From positions 132,626-196,625 of the forward strand of contig NZ_NXEJ01000006.1 in the NCBI RefSeq assembly GCF_002915175.1: a stretch of 64,000 nucleotides of DNA. Reading direction: 5' to 3'. This DNA is from Agrobacterium rosae. Lineage in GTDB: Bacteria; Pseudomonadota; Alphaproteobacteria; Rhizobiales; Rhizobiaceae. Position 1 is the stretch's first letter, and each line of letters starts with the position of its first letter. Positions 1 through 7,872 of the stretch are shown here, one piece after another. Under the pieces are notes generated by a model. It worked only from the letters and a program-made list of their open reading frames with translations. It did not search any database and was not told where the DNA came from. A program made the position numbers and the translations under genes.

Positions 1-415
1 ATGGGCCAAGAACGCTGGCGGGGAAGAATTTCAGGCCGGTGGCACCGGCTTTCAACGCCAACAAAGCTTCGGTCGGGGTCAGGACGCCCGGCATGGTGAC
101 CATGCCCTTTTCGCGCGCCGCCGTGATGACCTCGACATCGACATTCGGGCTGACCATCAGCTTGCCGCCTGCCGCATCGAGCTTCGCGACATCTTCGACG
201 GTCAGTACGGTGCCGGCACCGATCAGCGCATCTGCCGGGGCAAGCTTTGCGGCGATTTCGATGGAGCGAAAAGCGTCGGGCGAATTGAGCGGAATTTCAA
301 TGGCGCGCAGGCCGCTTTCCAGAAGCACGCTCACCACGCCCTCTGTTTCTTCTGGCCGGATGCCGCGCAGAATGGCGACGAGCGGGTATTTCATTTCGGG
401 GAAGGGAATACGCAT
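1..415 (-). CDS. dgoA: 2-dehydro-3-deoxy-6-phosphogalactonate aldolase (partial, 3' end outside window)
   Basis: The product cleaves 2-keto-3-deoxy-6-phosphogalactonate to pyruvate and glyceraldehyde-3-phosphate, the last step of the De Ley-Doudoroff pathway. The 138 visible residues show the KDPG/KDPGal aldolase class I fold signature: Arg17 in an ILRG motif, Glu40 in EIPLNSP, and the Schiff-base lysine Lys129 in LKFFPAS. The ATG follows a GGAG ribosome-binding site 12 bases after the kinase gene ends, so it is the third gene of an SDR-kinase-aldolase operon. The window edge removes the last third. The kinase next door is of the galactonate type, which favours dgoA over a gluconate-pathway eda. 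Confidence 0.9.
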   Translation of the reverse strand, partial: MRIPFPEMKYPLVAILRGIRPEETEGVVSVLLESGLRAIEIPLNSPDAFRSIEIAAKLAPADALIGAGTVLTVEDVAKLDAAGGKLMVSPNVDVEVITAAREKGMVTMPGVLTPTEALLALKAGATGLKFFPASVLGP

Positions 416-427
416 TGTAAAATCTCC

Positions 428-1345
428 TCAGTGCCAGATGGTATGTGCAGCGGCGACAAGCCCGTGGCGAACGGCTTCATCGGCATCGATGGTTACGAAA
501 TTGATGGACAGGGCGTCGAAGGCCGCCTTGTAAAGCGCGCCCAAAGCGCCGGATGCGATGAGCACCACCTTTGCGCTTTTCGGTGCAGTGGAATGGGCTC
601 CGGCGATCTCCAGACCGATCATGGTGCCGGAAAGCTTCGCCTTGGCGTCTGTCGCGGAAAGGCCGTGCAGCAGTTGCCCGGACCGGACCGTAAACAGCCG
701 GTTCGTCGCCATTTGCGGGTTGGCGTAGCTGTCCGCAACGGCTGCGCGGAAGGCAGGCAGATCACCGGTAAAGGCTTCCGCCTCGGAAACGGCATGCGAC
801 AGGATGGAGTGTTTGGAAATGACGTCGAACAGTTCCCCGGTCATGAAGGTGGAAAAGCCCGTGACCTTCAGATTGCTGACGCTGACCCATTTGGAATGCG
901 TGCCGGGCATGCAGACCAGTTGATCGCCGGTTCTGTAATCGGCAGACAAGGCACCCAGAAGCTGGGTTTCCTCGCCGCGCATTACGTCAGGTGTTTCTGC
1001 CGCGCGCTGGGCAAGCCCGGGAAGAATACGAATATCGTCAGCCTGGCCCGGTACGCGCACCGCACCCTTCAACACATCCGAGAGATCGGCGGGCACATCC
1101 ACATAACCGGCCTCGACCCAGCCCTGCCGCGCTCCTGCCATACCGCAGATGATGACGGGAAGGCCTGATGGTGCGGAAAGGGCGGCAAGATGGGAGGCCA
1201 GCACCTCTGGAAAACCCGTCCGCATGGCGGTTGTCATGCCTTCGGAACTGCGTCGTTCGCCCAGTATGTCGCCGGATTTGCTCATCAACCAAAGCCGGAA
1301 ACTGGTCGTACCCCAGTCCACGGCAACAAATGCGGCATCGGACAT
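428..1345 (-). CDS. dgoK: 2-dehydro-3-deoxygalactonokinase
   Basis: A 305-residue DgoK-family kinase, normal length for the family, that phosphorylates 2-keto-3-deoxygalactonate to the 6-phospho ester cleaved by the neighbouring aldolase. The N-terminus carries the phosphate-binding DWGTTSFR motif of the ASKHA fold, and a GMAG motif follows near residue 70. Its start codon overlaps the stop of the upstream dehydrogenase gene in a TAATG junction, indicating translational coupling, and the aldolase gene follows after 12 bases. A large antisense reading frame over this gene is a GC-bias artefact. Confidence 0.92.
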   Translation of the reverse strand: MSDAAFVAVDWGTTSFRLWLMSKSGDILGERRSSEGMTTAMRTGFPEVLASHLAALSAPSGLPVIICGMAGARQGWVEAGYVDVPADLSDVLKGAVRVPGQADDIRILPGLAQRAAETPDVMRGEETQLLGALSADYRTGDQLVCMPGTHSKWVSVSNLKVTGFSTFMTGELFDVISKHSILSHAVSEAEAFTGDLPAFRAAVADSYANPQMATNRLFTVRSGQLLHGLSATDAKAKLSGTMIGLEIAGAHSTAPKSAKVVLIASGALGALYKAAFDALSINFVTIDADEAVRHGLVAAAHTIWH

Positions 1346-2115
1346 TACAAAAGACCTCCATCGATGATGATTGTTTGGGCCGTCATGGCGGCAGATGCCG
1401 AAGAGGCCAGAAAGAGACAGGGACCGACGAGATCGTCAGCCGTCAATGCGCGCTTGAGGCACTGGCGCGCAACACCCTGCGAAATCGAATCGTCCGTCAG
1501 CCACAGTTCCTTCTGCCGCTCGGTCACGATCATGCCCGGCAGAATAGCGTTGACGCGAATGTTTTCCGTGCCCAGCCGTCCGGCGAGGCTTTTCGTTAGG
1601 CCGACGATGCCAGCTTTGGCAGAGGCATAGGCCGGCAATTCGCCCATGTTCAGCAGATAGGAAATGGACGAGAAATTGATGATCGACGCGCCCTCGGCTT
1701 TGCGCAGATAGGGCAGCGCCGCCTGTGTCACGAAAAACACCGGCTTTAGGTTTACCGCGTGGTTTGCATCCCAATAATCGCTGGTTACGGTGTCGATATC
1801 GTGTCGATCATCCCAGGCTGCGTTGTTCACCAAAATTTTGATGCCGTCAGTCGCGTCCGCCGCTACCTTCACGGCATGTGCCAGTTGCGATTGATCGCGA
1901 AGGTCGGCTTCGACGAATGTCACAGGATGGCGCGTTCTCGTGGACAGATTTTCGACAAGGCTCTGGCTGGCAGACACATTGATGTCGATGAAGGCGACTT
2001 TTGCGCCTTGCTCGGCAAAAGCCGTGACCAGCGATGCGCCGATGCCCGAACCTCCGCCGGTAATAAGGACGCCCTGGTCCGCGAATTCGGAAAACTGCCC
2101 GGAATTTTCCGCCAT
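1345..2115 (-). CDS. SDR-family oxidoreductase, probable sugar (galactose-type) 1-dehydrogenase
   Basis: Classical short-chain dehydrogenase of about 256 residues, first gene of the dgo operon. It shows the NAD(P)-binding TGGGSGIG motif near residue 20, the NNAA motif, and the catalytic Ser-Tyr-Lys set (SS then YASAK). Context suggests it oxidises D-galactose or a related aldose to the lactone that enters the galactonate route; substrate is inferred, not visible. The reading frame is open 24 bases further upstream, but the internal ATG at 2115 has GGGAGG four bases before it and is preferred. The lactonase and galactonate dehydratase needed for a full pathway are not in the window and may lie beyond the left edge. 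Confidence 0.82.
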   Translation of the reverse strand: MAENSGQFSEFADQGVLITGGGSGIGASLVTAFAEQGAKVAFIDINVSASQSLVENLSTRTRHPVTFVEADLRDQSQLAHAVKVAADATDGIKILVNNAAWDDRHDIDTVTSDYWDANHAVNLKPVFFVTQAALPYLRKAEGASIINFSSISYLLNMGELPAYASAKAGIVGLTKSLAGRLGTENIRVNAILPGMIVTERQKELWLTDDSISQGVARQCLKRALTADDLVGPCLFLASSASAAMTAQTIIIDGGLL

Positions 2116-2139
2116 CACGCCTCCCAGCACGGATTGCAA

Positions 2140-2176
2140 GTTCCATTATTTGGAACTAAGTTTCATTTGACGGAAT
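2140..2176. promoter_or_regulatory. tandem palindromic operators, probable IclR-regulator binding sites
   Basis: A perfect 17-base palindrome (GTTCCA-TTATT-TGGAAC, 2140-2156) is followed by a degenerate copy with the same layout (GTTTCA-TTTGA-CGGAAT, 2160-2176). Centres are 20 bp apart, two helical turns, so two dimers could sit on one face. They lie in the divergent region between the dgo operon and the IclR gene, and the second copy overlaps the predicted -10 and start site of the dgo promoter. TTCC/GGAA half-sites are common for IclR-family repressors; that the adjacent regulator binds here is inferred. Confidence 0.6.
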
Positions 2177-2204
2177 ATTGCCCTTTCCCTCTTTGAAATG
2201 TCAA
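2175..2204 (-). promoter_or_regulatory. sigma-70 type promoter of the dgo operon
   Basis: On the minus strand TTGACA (2204-2199) is followed 18 bases later by CAATAT (2180-2175), placing the transcription start near 2168, inside the second palindrome described separately. It is the only good -35/-10 pair seen between the divergent dehydrogenase and IclR genes on this strand. The -35 hexamer is perfect and the -10 partial. Confidence 0.55.
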
Positions 2205-2232
2205 GCGCAGCAATGTCGCACATGGAGATAAC

Positions 2233-3033
2233 ATGGTGTCCCATCTTATCGAAAACACAGCGGATAGCACCACCGGTACGCTGGGAAAGGCAATCGCTTT
2301 GCTGGAACTGGTCGTCATGTCGCCGCAACCGCTTCGCTTCACCGATATTCTCCAGCGCTCCGGTCAGCCGAGAGGCACGCTTCACCGGCAACTGGTGCAT
2401 CTGCTGGAAGAGGGCCTGCTGGAACAAAAGGACGATCAGACCTACGTCGCGGGTGCGCGACTTTTGACATTCGCATCGCAGGCATGGAGCGGCAACGATC
2501 TACGCTCCATCGCCGCACCGCATTTGCGCATTTTGCATGAAAAGACTCAGGAATCGGTGCATCTGGGTGTGCTGCGGGGCGCGGAAATCATCTATCTCGA
2601 CAAGATCGACGGCCAGCATGCGGTGCGCATGTATTCGCAAATCGGCCGTGTTTCGCCAGCCTATTGCACGGGGATCGGCAAGGCAGCGCTATCGCTCCTC
2701 CCGGAATCCGAGTTCTCTGCTATTTCTAAAGCCATCGCGTTTCATCCCTATACGTCAAGTACGATCATTTCTGCAACCAAGCTAAAACAGGAAGTCGACA
2801 CTCTTCGCATGCGTGGTTTCGGCTTCGATCTGGAAGAACATGAGAGCGGAATTCAGTGCATAGCGGTTCCCATTGCCGCGCCGGGCCAGCGTTTTCACGC
2901 TGCCATCTCTGTAACCGGCCCGGCTTATCGCCTCACGCGTGAACGTTTGGAGGCGTGGTCGGAGATCGTCCGCGAAGCAGCGCAGAATATTTCTTCAGAT
3001 TTATTGGTGCGCCTGCCACCAACGCACGAGTGA
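2233..3033 (+). CDS. IclR-family transcriptional regulator
   Basis: A 266-residue regulator with the IclR layout: winged helix-turn-helix at about residues 15-75, followed by the effector-binding domain (about 90-255). GGAG lies seven bases before the ATG. Divergent from the SDR-dgoK-dgoA operon, so it probably controls that operon, most likely as a repressor released by a galactonate-pathway intermediate. Paired palindromes in the shared upstream region are candidate binding sites. It could instead activate; family members do both. Confidence 0.9.
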   Translation: MVSHLIENTADSTTGTLGKAIALLELVVMSPQPLRFTDILQRSGQPRGTLHRQLVHLLEEGLLEQKDDQTYVAGARLLTFASQAWSGNDLRSIAAPHLRILHEKTQESVHLGVLRGAEIIYLDKIDGQHAVRMYSQIGRVSPAYCTGIGKAALSLLPESEFSAISKAIAFHPYTSSTIISATKLKQEVDTLRMRGFGFDLEEHESGIQCIAVPIAAPGQRFHAAISVTGPAYRLTRERLEAWSEIVREAAQNISSDLLVRLPPTHE

Positions 3034-3207
3034 GCAGATAGAAACCGCGCCCGATTGTACAATAACAATATTCGGGCTGCAAAGTATGATTGGTGACTGC
3101 AATCAACTTTTGTTTGCAAAAAAGTAGCGTGTTGATATTCATGCCCTAGCAAATTTGTGCTATGTAATCTCTTCTTTTAAGCCGATCTCGCAAAGAATCA
3201 AAAATCA

Positions 3208-3948
3208 ATGTTGACCCCTGAACTTTCCCCTTCTTCGCATCCCGGTGCGGAATGCGCGCAGGACGTGGAGCAGTTAAAGACGCAGTTCGATATCTTCCGC
3301 TTTCTGAAGAAAATAACCGAAGCATGGGGGATGAAGGCCTTCATGGTCATCAACCTCCCGTCCCACATCGCGCTGGAGTTGTCACAATATACTGTCATCA
3401 CCAATTGGCCAGCGGAGTTACTGCACCAGTATGATCATGAAGGTTTGCTTTCGCGCAGCAACGTGCTTCGGACGCTGAAGCAATCCAGCGTTCCGTTCCG
3501 GGTCGATCTGGAATTCACCACGCGGGGTCATGATGATGTCTTCGCCAAGAAAATTTCGGATCTCTTTGGTCGTTTTGGCATGACGAGTGCGTTGTGGTTT
3601 CCGGTACAAGATCCTTCCGGTCAGAGAGGTGCGGTGTCGTTTCATGGCGACAACATTGATCTGGCACCGCGCTGCGTCGCTGAAATAGCTTATATTTCAG
3701 CTCATGTTTTCAGCCGTCTCGCTTACGTCCGCAGCCTTGATTCTCGAATCCCCGAAACGCTGACGGATCGCGAGATCGACTGTCTGAACTGGACTGCTGC
3801 CGGCAAGACCAGCGCGGAAATCGCCGAAATTCTCACGCTTTCGGAACATACCGTCAATCATTACCTGAACCGCGCAACCAAAAAACTCAACACGGTCAAC
3901 CGCACCCAGGCAGTAGCAAAAGCATTGCGTGTCGGTATTATAAAGTAG
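3208..3948 (+). CDS. LuxR-family solo regulator with degenerate autoinducer-binding domain
   Basis: A 246-residue protein with an N-terminal autoinducer-binding-like domain (about 20-165) and a C-terminal LuxR helix-turn-helix (about 180-240: LTDREIDCLNW, then SEHTVNHYLNRA). No luxI-type synthase is nearby. Aligning by eye to TraR, the tyrosine equivalent to Tyr61 is kept, but Trp57, Asp70-Pro71 and Trp85 appear as Leu, Ser-Asn and Val, so classical acyl-homoserine lactone binding is doubtful. It may sense another ligand, or act ligand-free like VisN/VisR-type rhizobial regulators. No strong ribosome-binding site precedes the ATG; an ATTGTACAAT palindrome lies upstream at 3054-3063. Confidence 0.85.
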   Translation: MLTPELSPSSHPGAECAQDVEQLKTQFDIFRFLKKITEAWGMKAFMVINLPSHIALELSQYTVITNWPAELLHQYDHEGLLSRSNVLRTLKQSSVPFRVDLEFTTRGHDDVFAKKISDLFGRFGMTSALWFPVQDPSGQRGAVSFHGDNIDLAPRCVAEIAYISAHVFSRLAYVRSLDSRIPETLTDREIDCLNWTAAGKTSAEIAEILTLSEHTVNHYLNRATKKLNTVNRTQAVAKALRVGIIK

Positions 3949-4025
3949 AAATATTTTCGATTTTTCCATTGTTATCTGCATGAACGTAAGCAATTCTTGG
4001 ATTGCTCGTGGCAGAGGAGATTCGT

Positions 4026-5249
4026 TTGGCGGCTTCGAAAAGCTTCAAGGCTGGGTTTTCTCCGACAATCGATTGCGCTGTGCTCGTTGTCGCAGCCGAA
4101 AAAGGTTTCGACACCGACGAGGGTCTTTCTCTGGAGCTCGTGAAAAAGCCAAGCGCAGGCGACCTGTTGGTCGCGTGGGGCGCTGGCGATCTCCACGGGC
4201 TTCATCTTCCAGCCTCCTTGCCTGTCGCGTCGGCTCTTGGCCTGCCGGATATGCCTGCTGACCTCGTTGCGCCATTCGTTCTGGCGACAGGAGGCGCAAC
4301 GCTCACTGTCTCGCAGATCCTGCACGATGATCTCGCCGAACAGGGAATGAAGATACCCGATCCCGCCACCGTCGCCCGCGCTGTTGCCCGCGTGGCGGCA
4401 TCACGCCAACTTGCGAAGCTGAAACCGTTGGTGTTTGCCGTCGAGCATCTTCTGGCGGTTTCGGTGTTCGAGTTGCGGTATCTGCTGGGCAGTGCGCATC
4501 TGCACACGGATCGGGATGTCAACATGATTGCAGCCTCACCGGCAGATATGCCGGACATGCTGGAGGCAGGTGACATAGACGGTTTTTATGTGGGTGAACC
4601 CTATGGTAGTGCAGCGGTTCTGCGAGGAACGGCGCGTATCATCACCACGAAATCGCACATCTGGCAGAATGCACCGGAAAAAGTTCTGGCGCTTTCACGC
4701 GATTGGGCAAGTGCCCAGCCGGCCACATTGGAGGCGCTGCTGCGCGCGCTGTACCGTGCTGGTGAATGGTGCTCCAGCCACGCCAATATCGAAGAGCTTG
4801 CGGGCATTCTGGCTGCTCCGCATTATCTGGACGTAGATGGCGATTTCATCCTGCCCGCGCTCACGGGCTATGTTTCGCATTCACCAGCCCGGATGCTGGA
4901 ATGCCCCGGCTTCTTTTCCACCAGCAGCAAGGCGGCGAATTTTCCTTGGCAGAGCCAGGCATTGTGGTTCTTCAGCCAGATGCTGCGGTGGGAGGATTGC
5001 CCGCCGGAATTTGCCGAGGACGCGAAGGCCTACGAGGCGGCATGCCAGGCCTTTCGCCCGGACCTCTTTCGCAAAGCGATGAAGCCGATCTTCGCACCCG
5101 TGCCCGCCGCCAATATGAAGCTTGAGGGAACATTACAGGTGCCGGTTCACGTGGGCGCATCGCGGTCCGACCTTATTCTAGGCCCAGATGCCTTCTTCGA
5201 CGGACGAATATTCGACCCCGAAAAGCTGGGGGCTGGCAGCGAAAGCTGA
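4026..5249 (+). CDS. NrtA/CmpA/NasS-like nitrate-binding family protein, cytoplasmic
   Basis: About 407 residues resembling the NrtA/CmpA substrate-binding family (opening KAGFSPTIDCAVLVVAAEKGF-like motif, later GDIDGFYVGEPYGS). No signal peptide or lipobox is present, so it should stay in the cytoplasm. That is the arrangement of NasS, the nitrate/nitrite sensor that holds the antiterminator NasT, rather than of a transporter subunit; no permease, ATPase or nasT gene is nearby. The start is chosen as TTG at 4026, six bases after GAGGAG; upstream TTG (4002) and GTG (4008) have no such site. A secreted role cannot be fully excluded if the true start is elsewhere. Confidence 0.75.
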   Translation: MAASKSFKAGFSPTIDCAVLVVAAEKGFDTDEGLSLELVKKPSAGDLLVAWGAGDLHGLHLPASLPVASALGLPDMPADLVAPFVLATGGATLTVSQILHDDLAEQGMKIPDPATVARAVARVAASRQLAKLKPLVFAVEHLLAVSVFELRYLLGSAHLHTDRDVNMIAASPADMPDMLEAGDIDGFYVGEPYGSAAVLRGTARIITTKSHIWQNAPEKVLALSRDWASAQPATLEALLRALYRAGEWCSSHANIEELAGILAAPHYLDVDGDFILPALTGYVSHSPARMLECPGFFSTSSKAANFPWQSQALWFFSQMLRWEDCPPEFAEDAKAYEAACQAFRPDLFRKAMKPIFAPVPAANMKLEGTLQVPVHVGASRSDLILGPDAFFDGRIFDPEKLGAGSES

Positions 5250-5338
5250 GAAGTGGTTGTTACCGAAGTCAGCCATTTATGCTTTATCATTGGCGAAACG
5301 GGCGCGGTTGGTTATTGAAGACCGGCGCATCGGGCGCA

Positions 5339-6478
5339 ATGGATACCGGCATGACACAGGGCGATAAGAAGCAGATCGAGCAGGCATTGGAGAGCGTTGT
5401 CTATCCGGGCGGCGATAAAAGCATCATCGCGCTTGGCATGGTGTCGGAAATATTCATTGCGGATGCCAAAGCCTATTTCTCAATTACCGTTCCGGCTGAT
5501 AAGGCCGACGATATGGAGCCCTTGCGACTTGCGGCCGAAAAGGCAGCGCTGAGTGTCTCCGGCGTAAAAGCGGCCATGGTTGCGCTTACGGCAGATCGCA
5601 AGCCCGGCTCCGCTCCTCCGCCCAAAGCTGCACCCGCACCTGCACCGGCAAAGTCGGCACCGCAGCCGCGCACCAAGGCTGGTGTTCCAGGTATTGGCGC
5701 GATTATCGCCGTGGCGTCCGGTAAGGGTGGCGTGGGAAAATCCACGACGTCCGTCAATCTGGCGCTTGGGCTTCAATCGCTCGGCTTGCGCGTCGGCATT
5801 CTGGACGCGGATATTTATGGCCCATCGCTGCCCCGATTGCTGAAGATTTCCGGTCGCCCGCAACAGGGCGAGGGCCGCGTCATCATGCCGATGGAAAATT
5901 ATGGCCTCAAGGTCATGTCCATGGGCTTCCTTGTGGATGAAGAGGCGGCGATGATCTGGCGCGGGCCGATGGTGCAGTCTGCCTTGATGCAGATGCTGCG
6001 CGAGGTGGCGTGGGGAGAACTCGACGTGCTGGTGTTGGATATGCCGCCGGGCACGGGAGATGCACAGTTGACCATCGCCCAACAGGTGGCACTGGCAGGG
6101 GCCGTTATCGTATCGACCCCGCAGGACATGGCGCTGATCGACGCCCGCAAGGCCGTCACCATGTTTAACAAGGTCGAAGTGCCGATCCTCGGCATCGTCG
6201 AAAATATGAGCTATTTCATCGCGCCGGATACGGGTGCGCGTTACGATATTTTCGGCCATGGCGGGGCAAAGGCGGAAGCGGAGCGCATAGAGGTGCCTTT
6301 CCTCGGAGAGGTGCCGCTGACAATTTCCATTCGAGAGTTGTCGGATGCTGGAACCCCGGTTGTCGTGGCGGAGCCGGATGGACCGCAGGCGCAGATTTAT
6401 CGGGATATTGCTCAAAAAGTCTGGACGCAGGTTGGTGCCGGTCCGCGCAGGACCGCACCACGGATCGTGTTCGAATAA
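5339..6478 (+). CDS. mrp: Mrp/ApbC-family iron-sulfur carrier ATPase
   Basis: A P-loop ATPase of the Mrp/NBP35 family that loads iron-sulfur clusters onto apoproteins. An N-terminal MIP18/DUF59 domain (about residues 5-80) and an Ala/Pro-rich linker are followed by the deviant Walker A GKGGVGKS at 128-135 and the DMPPGTGD motif. The usual C-terminal cluster-bridging CxxC (normally ENMSYF-xCPxC) is replaced by APDTG at 295-299, as the sequence shows directly. The frame is open from 5279, but the ATGs at 5339 or 5351 are more likely starts; no strong ribosome-binding site decides between them. Confidence 0.85.
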   Translation: MDTGMTQGDKKQIEQALESVVYPGGDKSIIALGMVSEIFIADAKAYFSITVPADKADDMEPLRLAAEKAALSVSGVKAAMVALTADRKPGSAPPPKAAPAPAPAKSAPQPRTKAGVPGIGAIIAVASGKGGVGKSTTSVNLALGLQSLGLRVGILDADIYGPSLPRLLKISGRPQQGEGRVIMPMENYGLKVMSMGFLVDEEAAMIWRGPMVQSALMQMLREVAWGELDVLVLDMPPGTGDAQLTIAQQVALAGAVIVSTPQDMALIDARKAVTMFNKVEVPILGIVENMSYFIAPDTGARYDIFGHGGAKAEAERIEVPFLGEVPLTISIRELSDAGTPVVVAEPDGPQAQIYRDIAQKVWTQVGAGPRRTAPRIVFE

Positions 6479-6879
6479 CAGGCCGTTATTGATGCACTAT
6501 GCGCATAGCACTCGGTCTTTCGCACGGCTTGACAGGGCCGCGCTTAGGTAGAAATCCATGTCGACTTTCTTTTATAGCGGGAGATTTCGGTCTGCGGCGT
6601 CATCTATGATATTCTGCTAAAATACTGAAATACATTGGTTTTTATCAAAAAATTAGAATGTTGCTGCAATGGTGTCCTGCAAGTGGTGTGGTCTGCTTCC
6701 TGCGTCGCATCGTCTCGGTCGGCTAGGCCTGTTAAAAAATACTCCTTGATTCTTATGGGCATAGGGAGCATAGGCCGCGCCGTTTGATCCGCCGTCCATC
6801 CCGGACGTTTGCGGAAGCCACACATGATGTGTTAGAGCAGCCTACCGGCATTTGTCGGTGTGCTGACCGGAGAAACTGA
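6479..6879. other. 401-base intergenic region upstream of corA
   Basis: No convincing gene on either strand. The only structure noted is a perfect 13-base palindrome ACACATGATGTGT (6820-6832), about 48 bases before the corA start, which could be a regulator site. A 73-codon frame on the minus strand lacks a ribosome-binding site or family resemblance. Confidence 0.5.
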
Positions 6880-7857
6880 TTGATTAAAGCCTATCGCTCG
6901 AATTGCGAGGCAATCAGCCTGTCGGCGGACCGTTCGGTCCCGCAGATTTCGGACGATATTGTCTGGATCGACCTCATCAACCCGGAGCGAGCCGAAGAGA
7001 TTTTCGTTGAAAAGGCGCTGGGTGTCGAGCTGCCAACCCGCGAAGATTTGAAGGACATCGAGCCGTCCAGCCGTCTTTATGTGGAAGATGGCAATGTTTT
7101 CATGACGGGTTCGCTGGTTTGGAATGCAAACTCCAAAGACCCTCGGCTCACGGACGTCGCCTTCATTCTGGCCGGCAAACGGCTTGTGACCATTCGTTAC
7201 GCTGAACCGAAATCATTCAACCTTTTCACGGCAGCCATTACCCGTGTGCCGCATGAGATGCGCAGCGGTGCCGCCCTTCTGTTGAAGCTTCTAGAAACCA
7301 TCGTGGATCGCACCGCAGAAATTCTGGAGAATTCCGTTGTTGGCATCGATACGGTCGCCGCAGGCATTTTCGGAGAGCAGGCGCGCAGTAAACGCAAGGC
7401 ACCGCGCTATCTGGAAGACAAGATTGCGGATATCTCTGCCTATCACCGACTGATATCGAAGGTGCGCGATAGTCTGGCGTCACTGGCCCGCCTGCAATCT
7501 TTTCTGCAAGCCACACCAAATGTGCAGCAGGACAAGGAAGCCAAGGAAACGGGGCGCTCGATCGGCCGCGATATCCAGTCCCTGTCGGAGCATGCCTCCT
7601 TTATATCAGGCAATCTCACATTTCTGCTGGACGCGGCGCTCGGCATCATCAATGTCGAGCAGAACGCTATCATCAAGATTTTCTCCATCGCGTCGGTCGT
7701 TTTTCTGCCGCCAACGCTCGTGGCATCTGTTTACGGAATGAACTTTAACGTCATGCCGGAGTTGCAGTGGTCCTATGGGTATCCACTGGCAGTCATCGTC
7801 ATGCTTGTCTCGGCTATTATTCCGTTCATTTTTTTCCGATGGAAGGGCTGGCTCTAA
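6880..7857 (+). CDS. corA: CorA-family magnesium/divalent cation transporter
   Basis: A 325-residue CorA channel: large cytoplasmic N-terminal domain, then two C-terminal membrane helices separated by the signature loop YGMNF (Gly286-Met287-Asn288), ending in the positively charged tail FFRWKGWL. It would carry Mg2+ (possibly Co2+/Ni2+) across the inner membrane as a pentamer. The start is TTG, supported by GGAG eight bases upstream. The potassium transporter gene kup follows 15 bases later, so the two may be co-transcribed as an ion-homeostasis pair. Confidence 0.93.
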   Translation: MIKAYRSNCEAISLSADRSVPQISDDIVWIDLINPERAEEIFVEKALGVELPTREDLKDIEPSSRLYVEDGNVFMTGSLVWNANSKDPRLTDVAFILAGKRLVTIRYAEPKSFNLFTAAITRVPHEMRSGAALLLKLLETIVDRTAEILENSVVGIDTVAAGIFGEQARSKRKAPRYLEDKIADISAYHRLISKVRDSLASLARLQSFLQATPNVQQDKEAKETGRSIGRDIQSLSEHASFISGNLTFLLDAALGIINVEQNAIIKIFSIASVVFLPPTLVASVYGMNFNVMPELQWSYGYPLAVIVMLVSAIIPFIFFRWKGWL

Positions 7858-7872
7858 CCGGTCAGAATCAAC

